Below are positions 8,935-17,789 of a stretch of 64,000 bases of DNA, one piece after another; positions within the stretch are counted from its first letter, which is position 1, and each line of letters begins with the position of its first letter. Made by a program: the position numbers and the translations under genes. This DNA is from Pseudomonadota bacterium (lineage in GTDB: Bacteria; Desulfobacterota; Desulfovibrionia; Desulfovibrionales; Desulfovibrionaceae): contig JAEWQB010000020.1 of the NCBI GenBank assembly GCA_023460395.1, positions 145,994 through 209,993 of the forward strand, in the 5' to 3' direction. Below the pieces are notes generated by a model. It saw nothing but the letters and a program-made list of their open reading frames with translations. It was not told the origin of the DNA and did not search any database.

Positions 8935-10230
8935 TTAAAGAATCCGGTAATACACAGGCTCCCGCACAACCAAGCCCTTCGCCTTCATCCCATCCACAGC
9001 GGTTTTCACCGCACGGGCCGAAGCTTCGTGCGTCAGGAACACGATGGGCACCTCAGCAACACCCCGTTCCTTTTGCGAAGCCTGAGCAATGGAAATGCCT
9101 TGTTCAGCCAATTCTCCCGCCAAATCACGCAACACGCCGGGAACATCCCGCACGATAACCCGGAAATAATACCGGGAACGCGCCTCGTCCGGCGGAAGAA
9201 TATTTGCCAACGGGAAGGTTTGCTCCACAAATCCCGTATTATTAGGATGCGCTCCACGCGCCACGCTCAAAATATCCCCCAGCACGGCACTGGCTGTGGG
9301 TAAATCGCCCGCGCCCTGCCCGTGCAGGAAAACCGGCCCGCAGGCATTTCCTTCCAGCCGCACGGCGTTATACGCGCCGCCCACACGGGCGATAAGGTAC
9401 GTATGGTGGACCAGCGTGGGGAACACCCCCGCCTCTATTTTGCCATCCACTTCCTGCACTTCGCCCACCAGCTTCACCCGGTAACCAAATTCGCGGGCGC
9501 ACTCAATATCTTCCGGTTCCACGGCAGACACTCCCACCACGGGCAACTTGGCGAAGGGATATTCCACGCCAAATGCCAACCGGATGAGAAGGCACAGCTT
9601 GTGCGCCGCGTCCAACCCTTCAATATCCAACGTGGGGTCCGCCTCGGCATACCCCAGTTCCTGCGCCTGTCTGAGCGCAGTGGAGAAGTCGAGGTTATTG
9701 GTGGTCATCTCAGAAAGAATATAGTTCGCCGTACCGTTCAAAATACCCATCAGGCGGGATATACGGTTACCAGCCAAGTTTTCCTTAAGCGTATCCAAAA
9801 TGGGAATGCCGCCGCAGACACTGGCTTCGTACTTAAGGTGCACTCCATATTCCGCCGCCAGCGCGAACAGGTCCATACCTTGTTCCGCGAGAAGCGCTTT
9901 GTTGGCGGTAACCACGTGCTTCCCGGCGCGAATGGCGCGTTCGATAAGCCGTTTGGGGGCGTCTATGCCGCCCATTAGTTCCACCAAAACATCCACTTCC
10001 GGGTCCGCGAGCAGCGCTTCCGGGTCGTCCGTAAGCACCGCGCCTTCGGGAACAGGGACGTTCCGGGGTTTAGACACATCGCGCACGAGGATGGTCTTAA
10101 TAACCACCTCGCGCCCGGTACGCCGGATAATCCAGTCCCGGTTTTCTTCTATCACACGGGCAAGCCCCGTGCCCACCGTACCGAATCCGGCAAGCGCCAG
10201 CACCAACTTGTTTCCGTTAGCCACAGACAT
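8935..10230 (-). CDS. hom: Homoserine dehydrogenase
   Basis: Reduces aspartate semialdehyde to homoserine with NAD(P)H, the branch point to threonine and methionine. The 431-residue protein has the Rossmann motif GFGTVGTG near residue 16, a NAD-binding domain to about 130, the catalytic homoserine dehydrogenase domain with KYEASVCGGIPI and the EADPTLDIEGLDAAHK stretch, and a C-terminal ACT domain (about 350-431) for feedback control, probably by threonine. The start overlaps the upstream aminotransferase by 14 bp. The purine-rich GGGGGGAG abuts the ATG, so translation may begin at the in-frame GTG two codons later (10224), which has better spacing. Immediately downstream is a truncated apgM-like gene. 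Confidence 0.95.
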   Translation of the reverse strand: MSVANGNKLVLALAGFGTVGTGLARVIEENRDWIIRRTGREVVIKTILVRDVSKPRNVPVPEGAVLTDDPEALLADPEVDVLVELMGGIDAPKRLIERAIRAGKHVVTANKALLAEQGMDLFALAAEYGVHLKYEASVCGGIPILDTLKENLAGNRISRLMGILNGTANYILSEMTTNNLDFSTALRQAQELGYAEADPTLDIEGLDAAHKLCLLIRLAFGVEYPFAKLPVVGVSAVEPEDIECAREFGYRVKLVGEVQEVDGKIEAGVFPTLVHHTYLIARVGGAYNAVRLEGNACGPVFLHGQGAGDLPTASAVLGDILSVARGAHPNNTGFVEQTFPLANILPPDEARSRYYFRVIVRDVPGVLRDLAGELAEQGISIAQASQKERGVAEVPIVFLTHEASARAVKTAVDGMKAKGLVVREPVYYRIL

Positions 10231-11407
10231 CTCCCCCCGCGTTCAGCAGTTTTCTGATGCCACGGCACGCCTGATGCGTGCGGTGCTCATTTTCGATAAG
10301 GGCAAACCGCACGTGATCGTCACCAAAGTGCCCGAACCCCAGACCGGGGGAAACAGCCACCCTGGCTTCCGTTAACAAAAGCTTGGCAAATTCCACAGAG
10401 CCGAGATGACGGAACTCTTCAGGGATCTGCGCCCACACGAACATGGTGCCCTTAGGAGACGGAACCTGCCATCCGGCGCGGTCCAGCCCCTCTATGAGGC
10501 AGTCGCGCCGGTTCTGGTATATCTGCACGATATGGCGCACGCAGTCGTCCGGTCCGTTCAACGCCACTGTGGCGGCTATCTGAATCGGCTGAAAAATGCC
10601 GTAGTCCAAATATGATTTTATGCGGGTAAGCGCGTGCACAAGCTCCCGGTTCCCCACGCAGAAGCCCACTCGCCAGCCAGCCATGGAGTAACTCTTGGAC
10701 ATGGAGTAAAACTCCACCCCCACGTCCTTGGCGCCGTTGGCTTGCATAAAGCTGGGCGGTTTATACCCGTCAAACGCAAGATCGGCATAGGCGATGTCGT
10801 GAATAACGTACATGCCGAATTCTTTGGCGAAGTCCACAATCTTCTGGAAAAATTCCGGGGTAGCCAGCTCCGTGGTGGGGTTGTGCGGGTAACTCAGCAT
10901 GAGCACTTTAGGCTGTGGCCACGTCTGCCGTGCAGCCATGGTCAAATCCTCAAAAAAGTCACGTCCCTTGCCAATGGGAATACGGCGAACATCCGCACCG
11001 GCAATAATGGCGGCGTAAGTATGAATAGGGTACGTGGGGTCTGGAGCAAAGACCACATCGCCGGGCGAAAGCATGGCTAACGCAAGGTGCGAAAGCCCTT
11101 CCTTCGCGCCCATGGTGACCACGCATTCTTTGTCTGGATCCAAATACACGCCGTAATTGCGCTGATACCAATCGCACATGGCCTTGCGCAAATTGGGAAT
11201 GCCTCTGGAGACGGAGTAGCGGTGATTGATGCCTTTCGCCGCCGCCTCGGTCATTTTGTCCACGATGTGCTGGGGGGTCGGAATATCTGGGTTACCCATG
11301 CCCATGTCCACGATGTCTATGTTCTGGCGGCGGAGCTGCATCTTCAGCTCACCAACCACTGCAAAGACATAGGGGGGCAGACGGTGCATACGCGGAAACT
11401 CTTGCAT
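10217..11407 (-). CDS. Class I/II PLP aminotransferase (aspartate/alanine type)
   Basis: A fold-type I PLP transaminase of 396 aa. Seen: GMGNPDIPTP near 36-44, YSVSRGIPNLRKA near 64-76, the LSYPHNPTT motif near 171-179, HDIAYADL near 203-210, and the PLP lysine K238 in SMSKSYSMAGWRVG. The C-terminal Arg region FALIENEHR binds the substrate carboxylate. Start 11407 was chosen from family alignment; GGAGG lies 11 nt upstream. A longer frame upstream does not look like protein. It overlaps hom and probably forms one transcript with it from the promoter at 11448-11476. The substrate may be aspartate, alanine or a methionine-pathway intermediate; the hom linkage favours aspartate-family metabolism. 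Confidence 0.9.
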   Translation of the reverse strand: MQEFPRMHRLPPYVFAVVGELKMQLRRQNIDIVDMGMGNPDIPTPQHIVDKMTEAAAKGINHRYSVSRGIPNLRKAMCDWYQRNYGVYLDPDKECVVTMGAKEGLSHLALAMLSPGDVVFAPDPTYPIHTYAAIIAGADVRRIPIGKGRDFFEDLTMAARQTWPQPKVLMLSYPHNPTTELATPEFFQKIVDFAKEFGMYVIHDIAYADLAFDGYKPPSFMQANGAKDVGVEFYSMSKSYSMAGWRVGFCVGNRELVHALTRIKSYLDYGIFQPIQIAATVALNGPDDCVRHIVQIYQNRRDCLIEGLDRAGWQVPSPKGTMFVWAQIPEEFRHLGSVEFAKLLLTEARVAVSPGLGFGHFGDDHVRFALIENEHRTHQACRGIRKLLNAGGDVCG

Positions 11408-11447
11408 AGCCTTGGCATCCTCCAATAACAATATGAAATAGGCACGT

Positions 11448-11476
11448 ACACTATCGCGCAGGCACTGGGCTGTCAA
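11448..11476 (-). promoter_or_regulatory. Sigma-70-type promoter for the aminotransferase-hom operon
   Basis: On the minus strand, TTGACA (11476-11471), a 17-nt spacer, then TAGTGT (11453-11448). The -35 is a perfect match. A start of transcription near 11441 would give a leader of about 35 nt before the aminotransferase ATG at 11407. Confidence 0.6.
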
Positions 11477-11530
11477 AGAATCTATTGTCAGCGGCCCCGC
11501 ATTTTTTGCTATTTTTGAGCATCTCATCAT

Positions 11531-11867
11531 ATTTTATTATAAAAACACTTTTTTTCATCACCCAACTCCCGATATCTGGCCCCACATCCTTCACTCAATA
11601 ACAAAAAAACTTTAAGATCAGCCTGTTAGTACACCCCCTGTTTCCACTCCCTACGCCGTTCTCTCCTCCCATTACTCTTATTTCCTTTCCCCTCTTTCCC
11701 CTCTTTCTCCGCTTCACCCGGCGAGGATGCTCCGCAATAAAACACCGGCCTCCGCTCTTGCGAAGGCCGGTGTGCATATCGACCATTGCGCCCTGACAAC
11801 GCCCCGAAATTTCTGTTTCCTCACAGCAGACCAAAACAGCTCTGCCGGAAGCAATGCGGAGGTTCCA
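11531..11867. other. Intergenic region with a polypyrimidine tract
   Basis: About 340 bp without a gene. It begins AT-rich (11530-11610, many A and T runs), then has a strongly pyrimidine-biased stretch on the plus strand from about 11636 to 11716, then the terminator of the EF-hand gene at 11736-11772. The base composition is unlike the flanking coding sequence. Confidence 0.6.
11736..11772 (-). terminator. Terminator of the EF-hand gene
   Basis: Read leftward, a 9-bp stem (CACCGGCCT and AGGCCGGTG, 11764-11772 with 11743-11751), a 12-nt loop, then TTTTATT. It is about 100 bp past the stop of the 11868-12911 gene. Confidence 0.8.
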
Positions 11868-12911
11868 CTAAATGACCGAAGAAAGCAGCGCTCCCGCCCC
11901 GGAGGCCGGTCCCACGGCTCCTGCCTGCATGCCGGGCACTACGCCCGCTTGCTCCGCCTCCGCGATGCCCGCGCCATGTTCACTCATGCCTTGACCATAC
12001 ATGCTGACGGACGATTCGTTCTGCACAGAACCGTAAGTTGCCATGGCCTTGCGCCGCAGCCAGACGGGAGTTCCGGCTTCTTGCTGCTGGCTTGCGCCCA
12101 CTGCCGTATCTCCGGCACCAGTGGCCCGGAGAGGCTCCGCCACGGAGCGCCCTGCCTGATCACCCTTGGCGGCTGCGCCCGTTACTCCGCCAGCCGCCCC
12201 GGCTCCTTGCGCTGCCCCTTCCATACCGGAAGATTCCAGCGTCAATTCCCCGCTGGCTACCATGGCCCGCGCTTTTTGCAACCCGTGCTGCAAAACAGCC
12301 TGAATCTCTTCAGCGCTGACCACCCCGTCACCATTCAGGTCGTTGGTGTCGTTGGCCTTCTTACCGGAGCCGTTTTCGCCGTCCGCGTCGGTTAGCGAAA
12401 AACTGCCGTGGCGGCTGTCCGCGCCGTCCGTTCCCCCTTCCGCACTGCCCCCGCCGGACAATTGCTGGGAAAGGTCTTCGCCGCCGCCCATCGCCTGCAC
12501 AAGTTCTTCTGCGGTTAAATGCCCGTCTCCGTCCTTGTCGTAGGCTTCAAACAGATCGTTGGAAAGCGTGGATTCCGCACGGCTTATCTTACCATCCCCG
12601 TCCGAATCTTGCTGATCGACGAGCATATTGGCCATGCGGTACAGGGAGTCGTCGCCCTTACCCGAATCGAGGTACAGCGCAAATTCTTCCTCCGACACAT
12701 ACCCATCGCCGTTGGCATCCATCTGCGAAAAACGATCAGCGGATACGCCCATTTCTTGGGCGGAAAGTTGCCCATCGCCGTCTTCATCCCGTTGGCTGGT
12801 TACGCGCTGCGCGACTTCCGCAAACGTTTCCTGCGAGGCTGCTGGGCCACCCGATGTTGCGGACGACCACGACCATACGGAACTTTGAGAATCTATGGGG
12901 GAAATACTCAT
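11868..12911 (-). CDS. EF-hand calcium-binding protein
   Basis: A 347-residue protein with five EF-hand loops: DEDGDGQLSAQE (42-53), DANGDGYVSEEE (65-76), DSDGDGKISRAE (102-113), DKDGDGHLTAEE (125-136) and DLNGDGVVSAEE (191-202). Each has Asp/Asn at positions 1, 3 and 5 and Glu at 12. The first four form two pairs. The N-terminus is Ser/Trp-rich and lacks a signal peptide; the C-terminal third is Ala/Gly-rich and disordered-looking. GAGGAGAG precedes the ATG at 12911. It stands alone, between the recJ terminator and its own terminator. A role as a Ca2+ sensor or buffer is inference only. Confidence 0.9.
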   Translation of the reverse strand: MSISPIDSQSSVWSWSSATSGGPAASQETFAEVAQRVTSQRDEDGDGQLSAQEMGVSADRFSQMDANGDGYVSEEEFALYLDSGKGDDSLYRMANMLVDQQDSDGDGKISRAESTLSNDLFEAYDKDGDGHLTAEELVQAMGGGEDLSQQLSGGGSAEGGTDGADSRHGSFSLTDADGENGSGKKANDTNDLNGDGVVSAEEIQAVLQHGLQKARAMVASGELTLESSGMEGAAQGAGAAGGVTGAAAKGDQAGRSVAEPLRATGAGDTAVGASQQQEAGTPVWLRRKAMATYGSVQNESSVSMYGQGMSEHGAGIAEAEQAGVVPGMQAGAVGPASGAGALLSSVI

Positions 12912-13238
12912 GCTGCTCTCCTCGGCAAAAGCGCTACGCCATATCCGGGGTGTGATCCGCCTTTCCGCAACGAGTACGGTAGAGCCCAACAAGCTCAGAC
13001 GACTTCAGGCTGACCAGCACAAACCCAAACGGACCAAAACAAACTGGGGGGCACACGGGCGACCCCGAACAAATCCGGGCAATATAGGCGAATGCTGACA
13101 ACCTACTCAGCAAACAGAGGCCCGGCAAAAGCTGCCGTTACAGTCTTTCGGGGAGAGCACAGCAAAAAACGGTCCATGAAGAACCGTTTTTGTATCGCAA
13201 GGAGTATAGATATTTGTTACGCTTGTAACAACATAATT
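12912..13238. other. Intergenic region between recJ and the EF-hand gene
   Basis: About 330 bp with no convincing gene. It holds the recJ terminator (13164-13191) and should hold the EF-hand gene promoter. No strong -35/-10 pair was identified by eye. Confidence 0.5.
13164..13191 (-). terminator. Terminator of the recJ operon
   Basis: A stem of AAAACGGT with ACCGTTTT around a loop of about 10 nt, with T-runs on both strands. Lying about 50 bp past the recJ stop, it ends the long leftward operon. Confidence 0.75.
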
Positions 13239-14957
13239 TTACAGAGCTTTCCAATCTTTAATGCGCAAGTCCACCTCAGCCCCGCCGTTGTAGCGGTCAA
13301 TACGGGGAGAATAGGCGAGACGAATCTGCCGCCCCTCCACGCTGGGGGGAATTTCTGCCGCCATGCGCCATGCCTTGGCATGCAGGGTCACACCGCAGCG
13401 GACATCAAGAAGTTCCAGCTTAAGGTGTTTACGGGCGAACACACGTCGCGATTTGACCAGCAGCGGCGGCGAGGCAAATACCGGTTCGCTGTTACCCATA
13501 CCAAAGGGCTGCAGCAGTTCCAGTTCCTTCAGCAGCGTGAAGTCCGACGCCATATCAAACCCCAATTCGCCGTCCACCCGCAGATGCGCCTGCAACGGTT
13601 CAGAACCGATAGCCTCTTCCACCACAGAAACAAAGCGTGCGCGAAATTCATCTAACCGTTCCGGTGCCAGAGAAAGCCCCGCAGCCAATTTGTGCCCGCC
13701 AAAACTCTGGAAGAGGTCGGCACACCGGCAAAGTCCGTCATACAGATGAAATTCCCCCACGGACCGACCAGAGCCTTTAATGCGCTCTCCTTCACGGCAG
13801 AGAATGATAGTGGGGCGATAGTGCGCCTCCACCACCCGTGAAGCAACAATGCCTATAACCCCGGAATGCCAGTCTTCGCCGTACAGCACCAGCGCGTTGC
13901 GTCCGAGTTGGGTTTCGGCTTGTTCCAAGGCGGCTTGCTGAATGCGCTCTTCCTCATTTTTCCGCTCTTCATTCATCCCGTCCAGTGTTGCCGCAAGACG
14001 ACGCGCCACCTCAGGATCATCCGACATGAGCAAATCTAGCGCCAGATCAGCCCGCCCCATGCGGCCTGCGGCGTTGATGCGCGGCGCAAGGCCAAAGGCC
14101 ACCTGCCCCGCGCCCACGGCGGCCCCGGCAGCGTAACCGGAAACCTCTTTCAGGGCAGCCATGCCAACACGTCTGCCTTCCGCCAGTACCAGAAGACCGT
14201 TTTTGACCAAAACCCGGTTCTGCCCAGCCAAATCGACCACATCGGCAATGGTGCCCAACGCCACCAAATCGAGCAGCGTCCGCACATCCGCGCGGTGTCC
14301 TGTGCGGGTGCCAAGCCGCGTATTCAGCGCGCACATGAGAAAAAACGCCACGCCCACTCCCGCAAGCGCGGGACAGGGGCATTCCCGCAGACGGGGATTG
14401 CAGATCGCGTGGGCATCGGGCAGGCGCTCGCCGGGCAGATGGTGATCAGACACCACGACAAGCATGCCCAGTTCACGGGCGCGGGCCACCGGAGCGAAAT
14501 CTGAAATACCGCAGTCCACCGTCAGCAGCATCCGGGCGCCCTGCTCATACAGCGCCTCCACCCCCGCCACATTCATACCGTAGCCTTCCCGCATACGGTT
14601 GGGCAGATGGTGCAGCGTCTGAATGCCATGCGCGGTCAAAAAATGTTTCACCAATGCGGTGGAGGTTACTCCGTCCACATCGTAATCGCCCCATATCGCC
14701 AGCCTGCGGCCTTCCCGGAGGCCCTGATCCAGCACCTCAGCGCTTTCTTCCAGTCCGGGCCATTCGCACAGCGGGGCGAGTTGGCGCAAGTACGGACTAA
14801 GATACTGCTGCATAGCCTCCCGGCTGTGCAACCCACGCTGCCACAGCAACTGTGAAAGAAACTCGGAAATATCCAACTGCTTTGCCCATGCGGCAAAATC
14901 GCGCGGCATATCTTCCGCCGGAATATCCGAGCGGGGAATCCAATTTTTGGACAACAA
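13239..14957 (-). CDS. recJ: Single-stranded-DNA-specific exonuclease RecJ
   Basis: A 5'-3' ssDNA exonuclease for recombination and mismatch repair. The 572-residue protein has the DHH phosphoesterase motifs GDYDVDGVTS (I), VDCGISDF (II), VVSDHHLPGE (III, the DHH) and GTIADVVDL (IV), a DHHA1 region with GSGRSVGEFHLYDGL and GGHKLAAGL, and a C-terminal OB fold. Length is typical. The start is TTG at 14957, or the next codon, also TTG; both follow GGAG. It is 25 bp after the HDOD gene and is the last gene of the yicC-to-recJ run. Confidence 0.95.
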   Translation of the reverse strand: MLSKNWIPRSDIPAEDMPRDFAAWAKQLDISEFLSQLLWQRGLHSREAMQQYLSPYLRQLAPLCEWPGLEESAEVLDQGLREGRRLAIWGDYDVDGVTSTALVKHFLTAHGIQTLHHLPNRMREGYGMNVAGVEALYEQGARMLLTVDCGISDFAPVARARELGMLVVVSDHHLPGERLPDAHAICNPRLRECPCPALAGVGVAFFLMCALNTRLGTRTGHRADVRTLLDLVALGTIADVVDLAGQNRVLVKNGLLVLAEGRRVGMAALKEVSGYAAGAAVGAGQVAFGLAPRINAAGRMGRADLALDLLMSDDPEVARRLAATLDGMNEERKNEEERIQQAALEQAETQLGRNALVLYGEDWHSGVIGIVASRVVEAHYRPTIILCREGERIKGSGRSVGEFHLYDGLCRCADLFQSFGGHKLAAGLSLAPERLDEFRARFVSVVEEAIGSEPLQAHLRVDGELGFDMASDFTLLKELELLQPFGMGNSEPVFASPPLLVKSRRVFARKHLKLELLDVRCGVTLHAKAWRMAAEIPPSVEGRQIRLAYSPRIDRYNGGAEVDLRIKDWKAL

Positions 14958-14982
14958 ATGTCTCCAAACAGGCTAAGGGTTA

Positions 14983-15936
14983 TCAGGCAAGATGCGCGGC
15001 AAGGGCGGCAAGTCGTTCCGGGTCCAGACTGGCGTCCAGCTCTTCCATGAACGCGGCAGCGTCCTCAACAAAAGGCGCCAGACGCACCAAAAGGGGGTCG
15101 CTTCCGGCTGTCAACACAGCGGCAGACAGGGCTATATCCCCAGTCTGTTGAGCGTGCAATAAGCAGTCAGCCAGCTCAAGCAGTGTTGCCGCCGGTTGAT
15201 ATTTCCCGGCGAGAAGCGGCTGGTGATGCCAATTAATAGGTTCCGTCAGCGCTTCCGGCAAGTTCCAGTACGCGAGGGCATGCGCCCCTACCACCGCGTG
15301 ATCCACCCCCCAGTACCGGTCCTCGGCATCACGGTCTGTGAGCGGCAGCGCGTCTTCCGCCCGCCGCTGTTCCCCCGTGTCATCGCTATGGAGAGCTCTT
15401 CCGGTGTCACGCAGCGCACGGATATTCAACCACGCCCCCGGAGCGAAGGCCGCGATGAGGAGCTTGCCCAAGTCGTGCAACAGCCCGGCTGTATACAAAA
15501 TATCCGGGTCCACCACCACGCCACGCCGCACGGCGTGCCGCGCGAGGCACCGGGCCGCCACCGCCACGCCGGCTTGGTGCACCCAGTGCTTCTCCCGGTT
15601 GAAGCCCGGCGGAAATGGGCACGCGCGGGTAAGCTCCGCCACCCCCATGGAAAGGACAAGATTCCGCACCTCCACCAGTCCAAGAACCGCCACGGCACGG
15701 GGCACGGAAGCCACTTCGGAGTGAAGCCCGTAGTACGCGGAATTCGCCATGGAAAGCACCCGCGCGGAAAGCCCTTGCCCACGGGAAAGCACCTGAGAAA
15801 CGGATTCCAATGACGCGTGGGAAGCGTCTGCCGTTAGCCGGAATAAATCTCGGAGCAGACCCGACTCGTAAGGAAGATCACGCAAGCGATGCAGCAAGCT
15901 GCCAAGAAATTCCTGCGCCTCGTGGTACTGCGGCAT
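14983..15936 (-). CDS. HDOD-domain signalling protein
   Basis: A 317-residue cytoplasmic protein made mainly of an HDOD domain, related to HD phosphohydrolases but usually without full catalytic residues. Seen: SLESVSQVLSRGQGLSARVLSMANSAYYG in the N-terminal part and LHDLGKLL in the centre, followed by HAVVGAHALAYWNLPEAL. HDOD proteins act in regulation of the cell cycle, motility or stress. GGGAG six bases before the ATG at 15936 decides the start over an ATG seven codons earlier. Downstream is recJ (25 bp). A second HDOD protein, fused to a receiver, is encoded at 28748-30094. Confidence 0.88.
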   Translation of the reverse strand: MPQYHEAQEFLGSLLHRLRDLPYESGLLRDLFRLTADASHASLESVSQVLSRGQGLSARVLSMANSAYYGLHSEVASVPRAVAVLGLVEVRNLVLSMGVAELTRACPFPPGFNREKHWVHQAGVAVAARCLARHAVRRGVVVDPDILYTAGLLHDLGKLLIAAFAPGAWLNIRALRDTGRALHSDDTGEQRRAEDALPLTDRDAEDRYWGVDHAVVGAHALAYWNLPEALTEPINWHHQPLLAGKYQPAATLLELADCLLHAQQTGDIALSAAVLTAGSDPLLVRLAPFVEDAAAFMEELDASLDPERLAALAAHLA

Positions 15937-16008
15937 GGCAGGCTCCCTTCGGGGCAAACCGCCCCACCCCCGTGATGTTTCGTTCCCGGCTGTCCGCGTA
16001 ACGGCAGA

Positions 16009-17055
16009 TCAGGATGTCGGACGTTCTTTACCGGCACCCGGCTCGGCCTCAGGCTGCGGGTCCACGGCAAGGCCAGCCACCATGTCGCCCCCGGTCATAT
16101 CTGAGGGAATGGAATGCGCCGCCCCTGCGGGATGAGACGTTTCGTCAGAGCGCGATGGCGTGGCGGCAGAGGCCGTTCCCAGTTCTGCACCGGATGCGTC
16201 CGCAGTCGGGGCCGCATCGCCCCGTTCGCCTTTCAACGCCTTGGCGCACAGGGCAAGTTGCCGGTTCGCGTCCGCCATGCGCTCCTGCGGCACAAGATCT
16301 TTCTGCTTAAGCCACATCAAAAAACGCACACCAGCTTCCAACGCGGGGTTCATTCCAAGGCACCGGAGCAGATGGTCTATGCAGCGGGAGTAGTCTTTGC
16401 GCTCCAGATACACACGCGCGATATTATACAACAAATTTTCATCGTCCCCGGACAATTCCAACGCGCGGGAGTAATAATCCATGGCCTGATCCAGCATATT
16501 GTTTTTACGCAAACTGATGCCGAATTCATTAAATAAGTGCTTATGTTCGCTATCAAAGGCGGCTTCCAGCTTCACCAAGCGCTCAAAGATATTGTCGGCT
16601 TTTGCCACCTCGCCCCTATCCAGATAGGTAAGCCCCAACCCAAAGTTGGCGCGGACGTTCTCTTCGTCCACCTTCAGCGCGTTGTTATATTCAAATTCCG
16701 CGCTGAATCCCTCTCCGCGCTGGCGATGTCTGTCCGCTCTGGCTATGGTTTTGTTCAACTCGCGCATGCGGGGAAACACGGTCTGCATATAGAATTCCGG
16801 CTCAGGCTGGAACTTTTCGATAAGTTCCTCAATTTCCACCTTGCGCCGGGGGCCGGAGGGCACATAGTTGGCGTTCAGGGGCTGCACCATAATAATGCCG
16901 TCCTTTTCCTCCACAAACCAAAAGGCTTTCTGCACCGTCTTACGCACTGTGGTGCCCGCACCGACTTTGCGCAATTCCTGTGTGGAAAAAATGCCTTTAA
17001 TGGGTTCGCGTTCCTTGCCGGAATGCCCCTTACCCAGTTCCATCTGTTCGGTCAT
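16009..17055 (-). CDS. Tetratricopeptide-repeat protein
   Basis: A 348-residue protein with TPR-like helical repeats between about 110 and 270 (AEFEYNNALKVDEENVRANFGLGLTYLDRGEVAKA; GISLRKNNMLDQAMDYYSRALEL; NIARVYLERKDYSRCIDHLLRCL). The N-terminus has a basic globular segment with GIFSTQELRKVGAGTTVRKTVQKAFWFVEE. The C-terminal 60 residues are low-complexity. It has no signal peptide. It lies 38 bp after pyrF and 72 bp before the HDOD gene. TPRs bind partner proteins; the HDOD protein next door is a possible partner, but that is speculation. Confidence 0.85.
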   Translation of the reverse strand: MTEQMELGKGHSGKEREPIKGIFSTQELRKVGAGTTVRKTVQKAFWFVEEKDGIIMVQPLNANYVPSGPRRKVEIEELIEKFQPEPEFYMQTVFPRMRELNKTIARADRHRQRGEGFSAEFEYNNALKVDEENVRANFGLGLTYLDRGEVAKADNIFERLVKLEAAFDSEHKHLFNEFGISLRKNNMLDQAMDYYSRALELSGDDENLLYNIARVYLERKDYSRCIDHLLRCLGMNPALEAGVRFLMWLKQKDLVPQERMADANRQLALCAKALKGERGDAAPTADASGAELGTASAATPSRSDETSHPAGAAHSIPSDMTGGDMVAGLAVDPQPEAEPGAGKERPTS

Positions 17056-17093
17056 CCGAGTGCTTCTCCCCCGGCGAAACGCGGCAGTGCCGT

Positions 17094-17789
17094 CTACGCC
17101 TTCTGCATGTCCGCAAGAATGTCGTGCACCGTGTGGACGGGATTTTCCGATCCCGTCACCGGGCGGCCCACCACGAGAAAATCTGATCCGGCCCGCACAG
17201 CCTGCGCTGGCGTCATGGTCCGGCGCTGGTCATCGCCCAAGGAAACGGGACGTATCCCCGGAGTTAGACAAATATAGCCAGCTCCACAACTCTTTTTTAT
17301 ACTGGCGGCTTCCCATGCGGAACAGACCACTCCGTGCATCCCCCAATCCCGGCCTGAAGCGGCAAGGCGCAGCACAGTGCTTTCCACGCCGCCCATGCCT
17401 TGGGGCAAGTCTTCTTCCGTCATGGAGGTGAGCACCGTCACCCCCAGCAGCAACGGTGAGGAGCCTGCGTCCGCCGCGCCTTCACGCAGTCCGTCCAAAG
17501 CCGCGCGGGCCATGCGTTCGCCGCCCATAAGATGAATATTCAGCATATCCACCCCATGCCGTACACTCGATCGTACCGCACCCCGGACCGTATTGGGAAT
17601 ATCGAAAAGCTTCATATCCAAAAACACACGAAAGCCCATATCCCGCAGTTTTCCCGCCATGTCAGGACCAGCGGCGGTGAATAGCTCCAGCCCCAGCTTC
17701 ATCCAGACATCGCATCCCTTCAACCGCGTCGCCATGGCGAGCGCCGCACCCGCATCGGGATAGTCCAAGGCGATAACCAAGTTAGCCAT
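17094..17789 (-). CDS. pyrF: Orotidine-5'-phosphate decarboxylase
   Basis: Decarboxylates OMP to UMP, the last step of de novo pyrimidine synthesis. The 231-residue TIM barrel has the signature DMKLFDIPNT with the catalytic Asp-Lys-Asp set, starts MANLVIALDYPD, and ends with the phosphate-binding VGRPVT motif. The ATG at 17789 overlaps the end of gmk by 8 bp; longer in-frame extensions do not align with the family. Part of the yicC-remA-gmk-pyrF operon. Confidence 0.95.
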   Translation of the reverse strand: MANLVIALDYPDAGAALAMATRLKGCDVWMKLGLELFTAAGPDMAGKLRDMGFRVFLDMKLFDIPNTVRGAVRSSVRHGVDMLNIHLMGGERMARAALDGLREGAADAGSSPLLLGVTVLTSMTEEDLPQGMGGVESTVLRLAASGRDWGMHGVVCSAWEAASIKKSCGAGYICLTPGIRPVSLGDDQRRTMTPAQAVRAGSDFLVVGRPVTGSENPVHTVHDILADMQKA

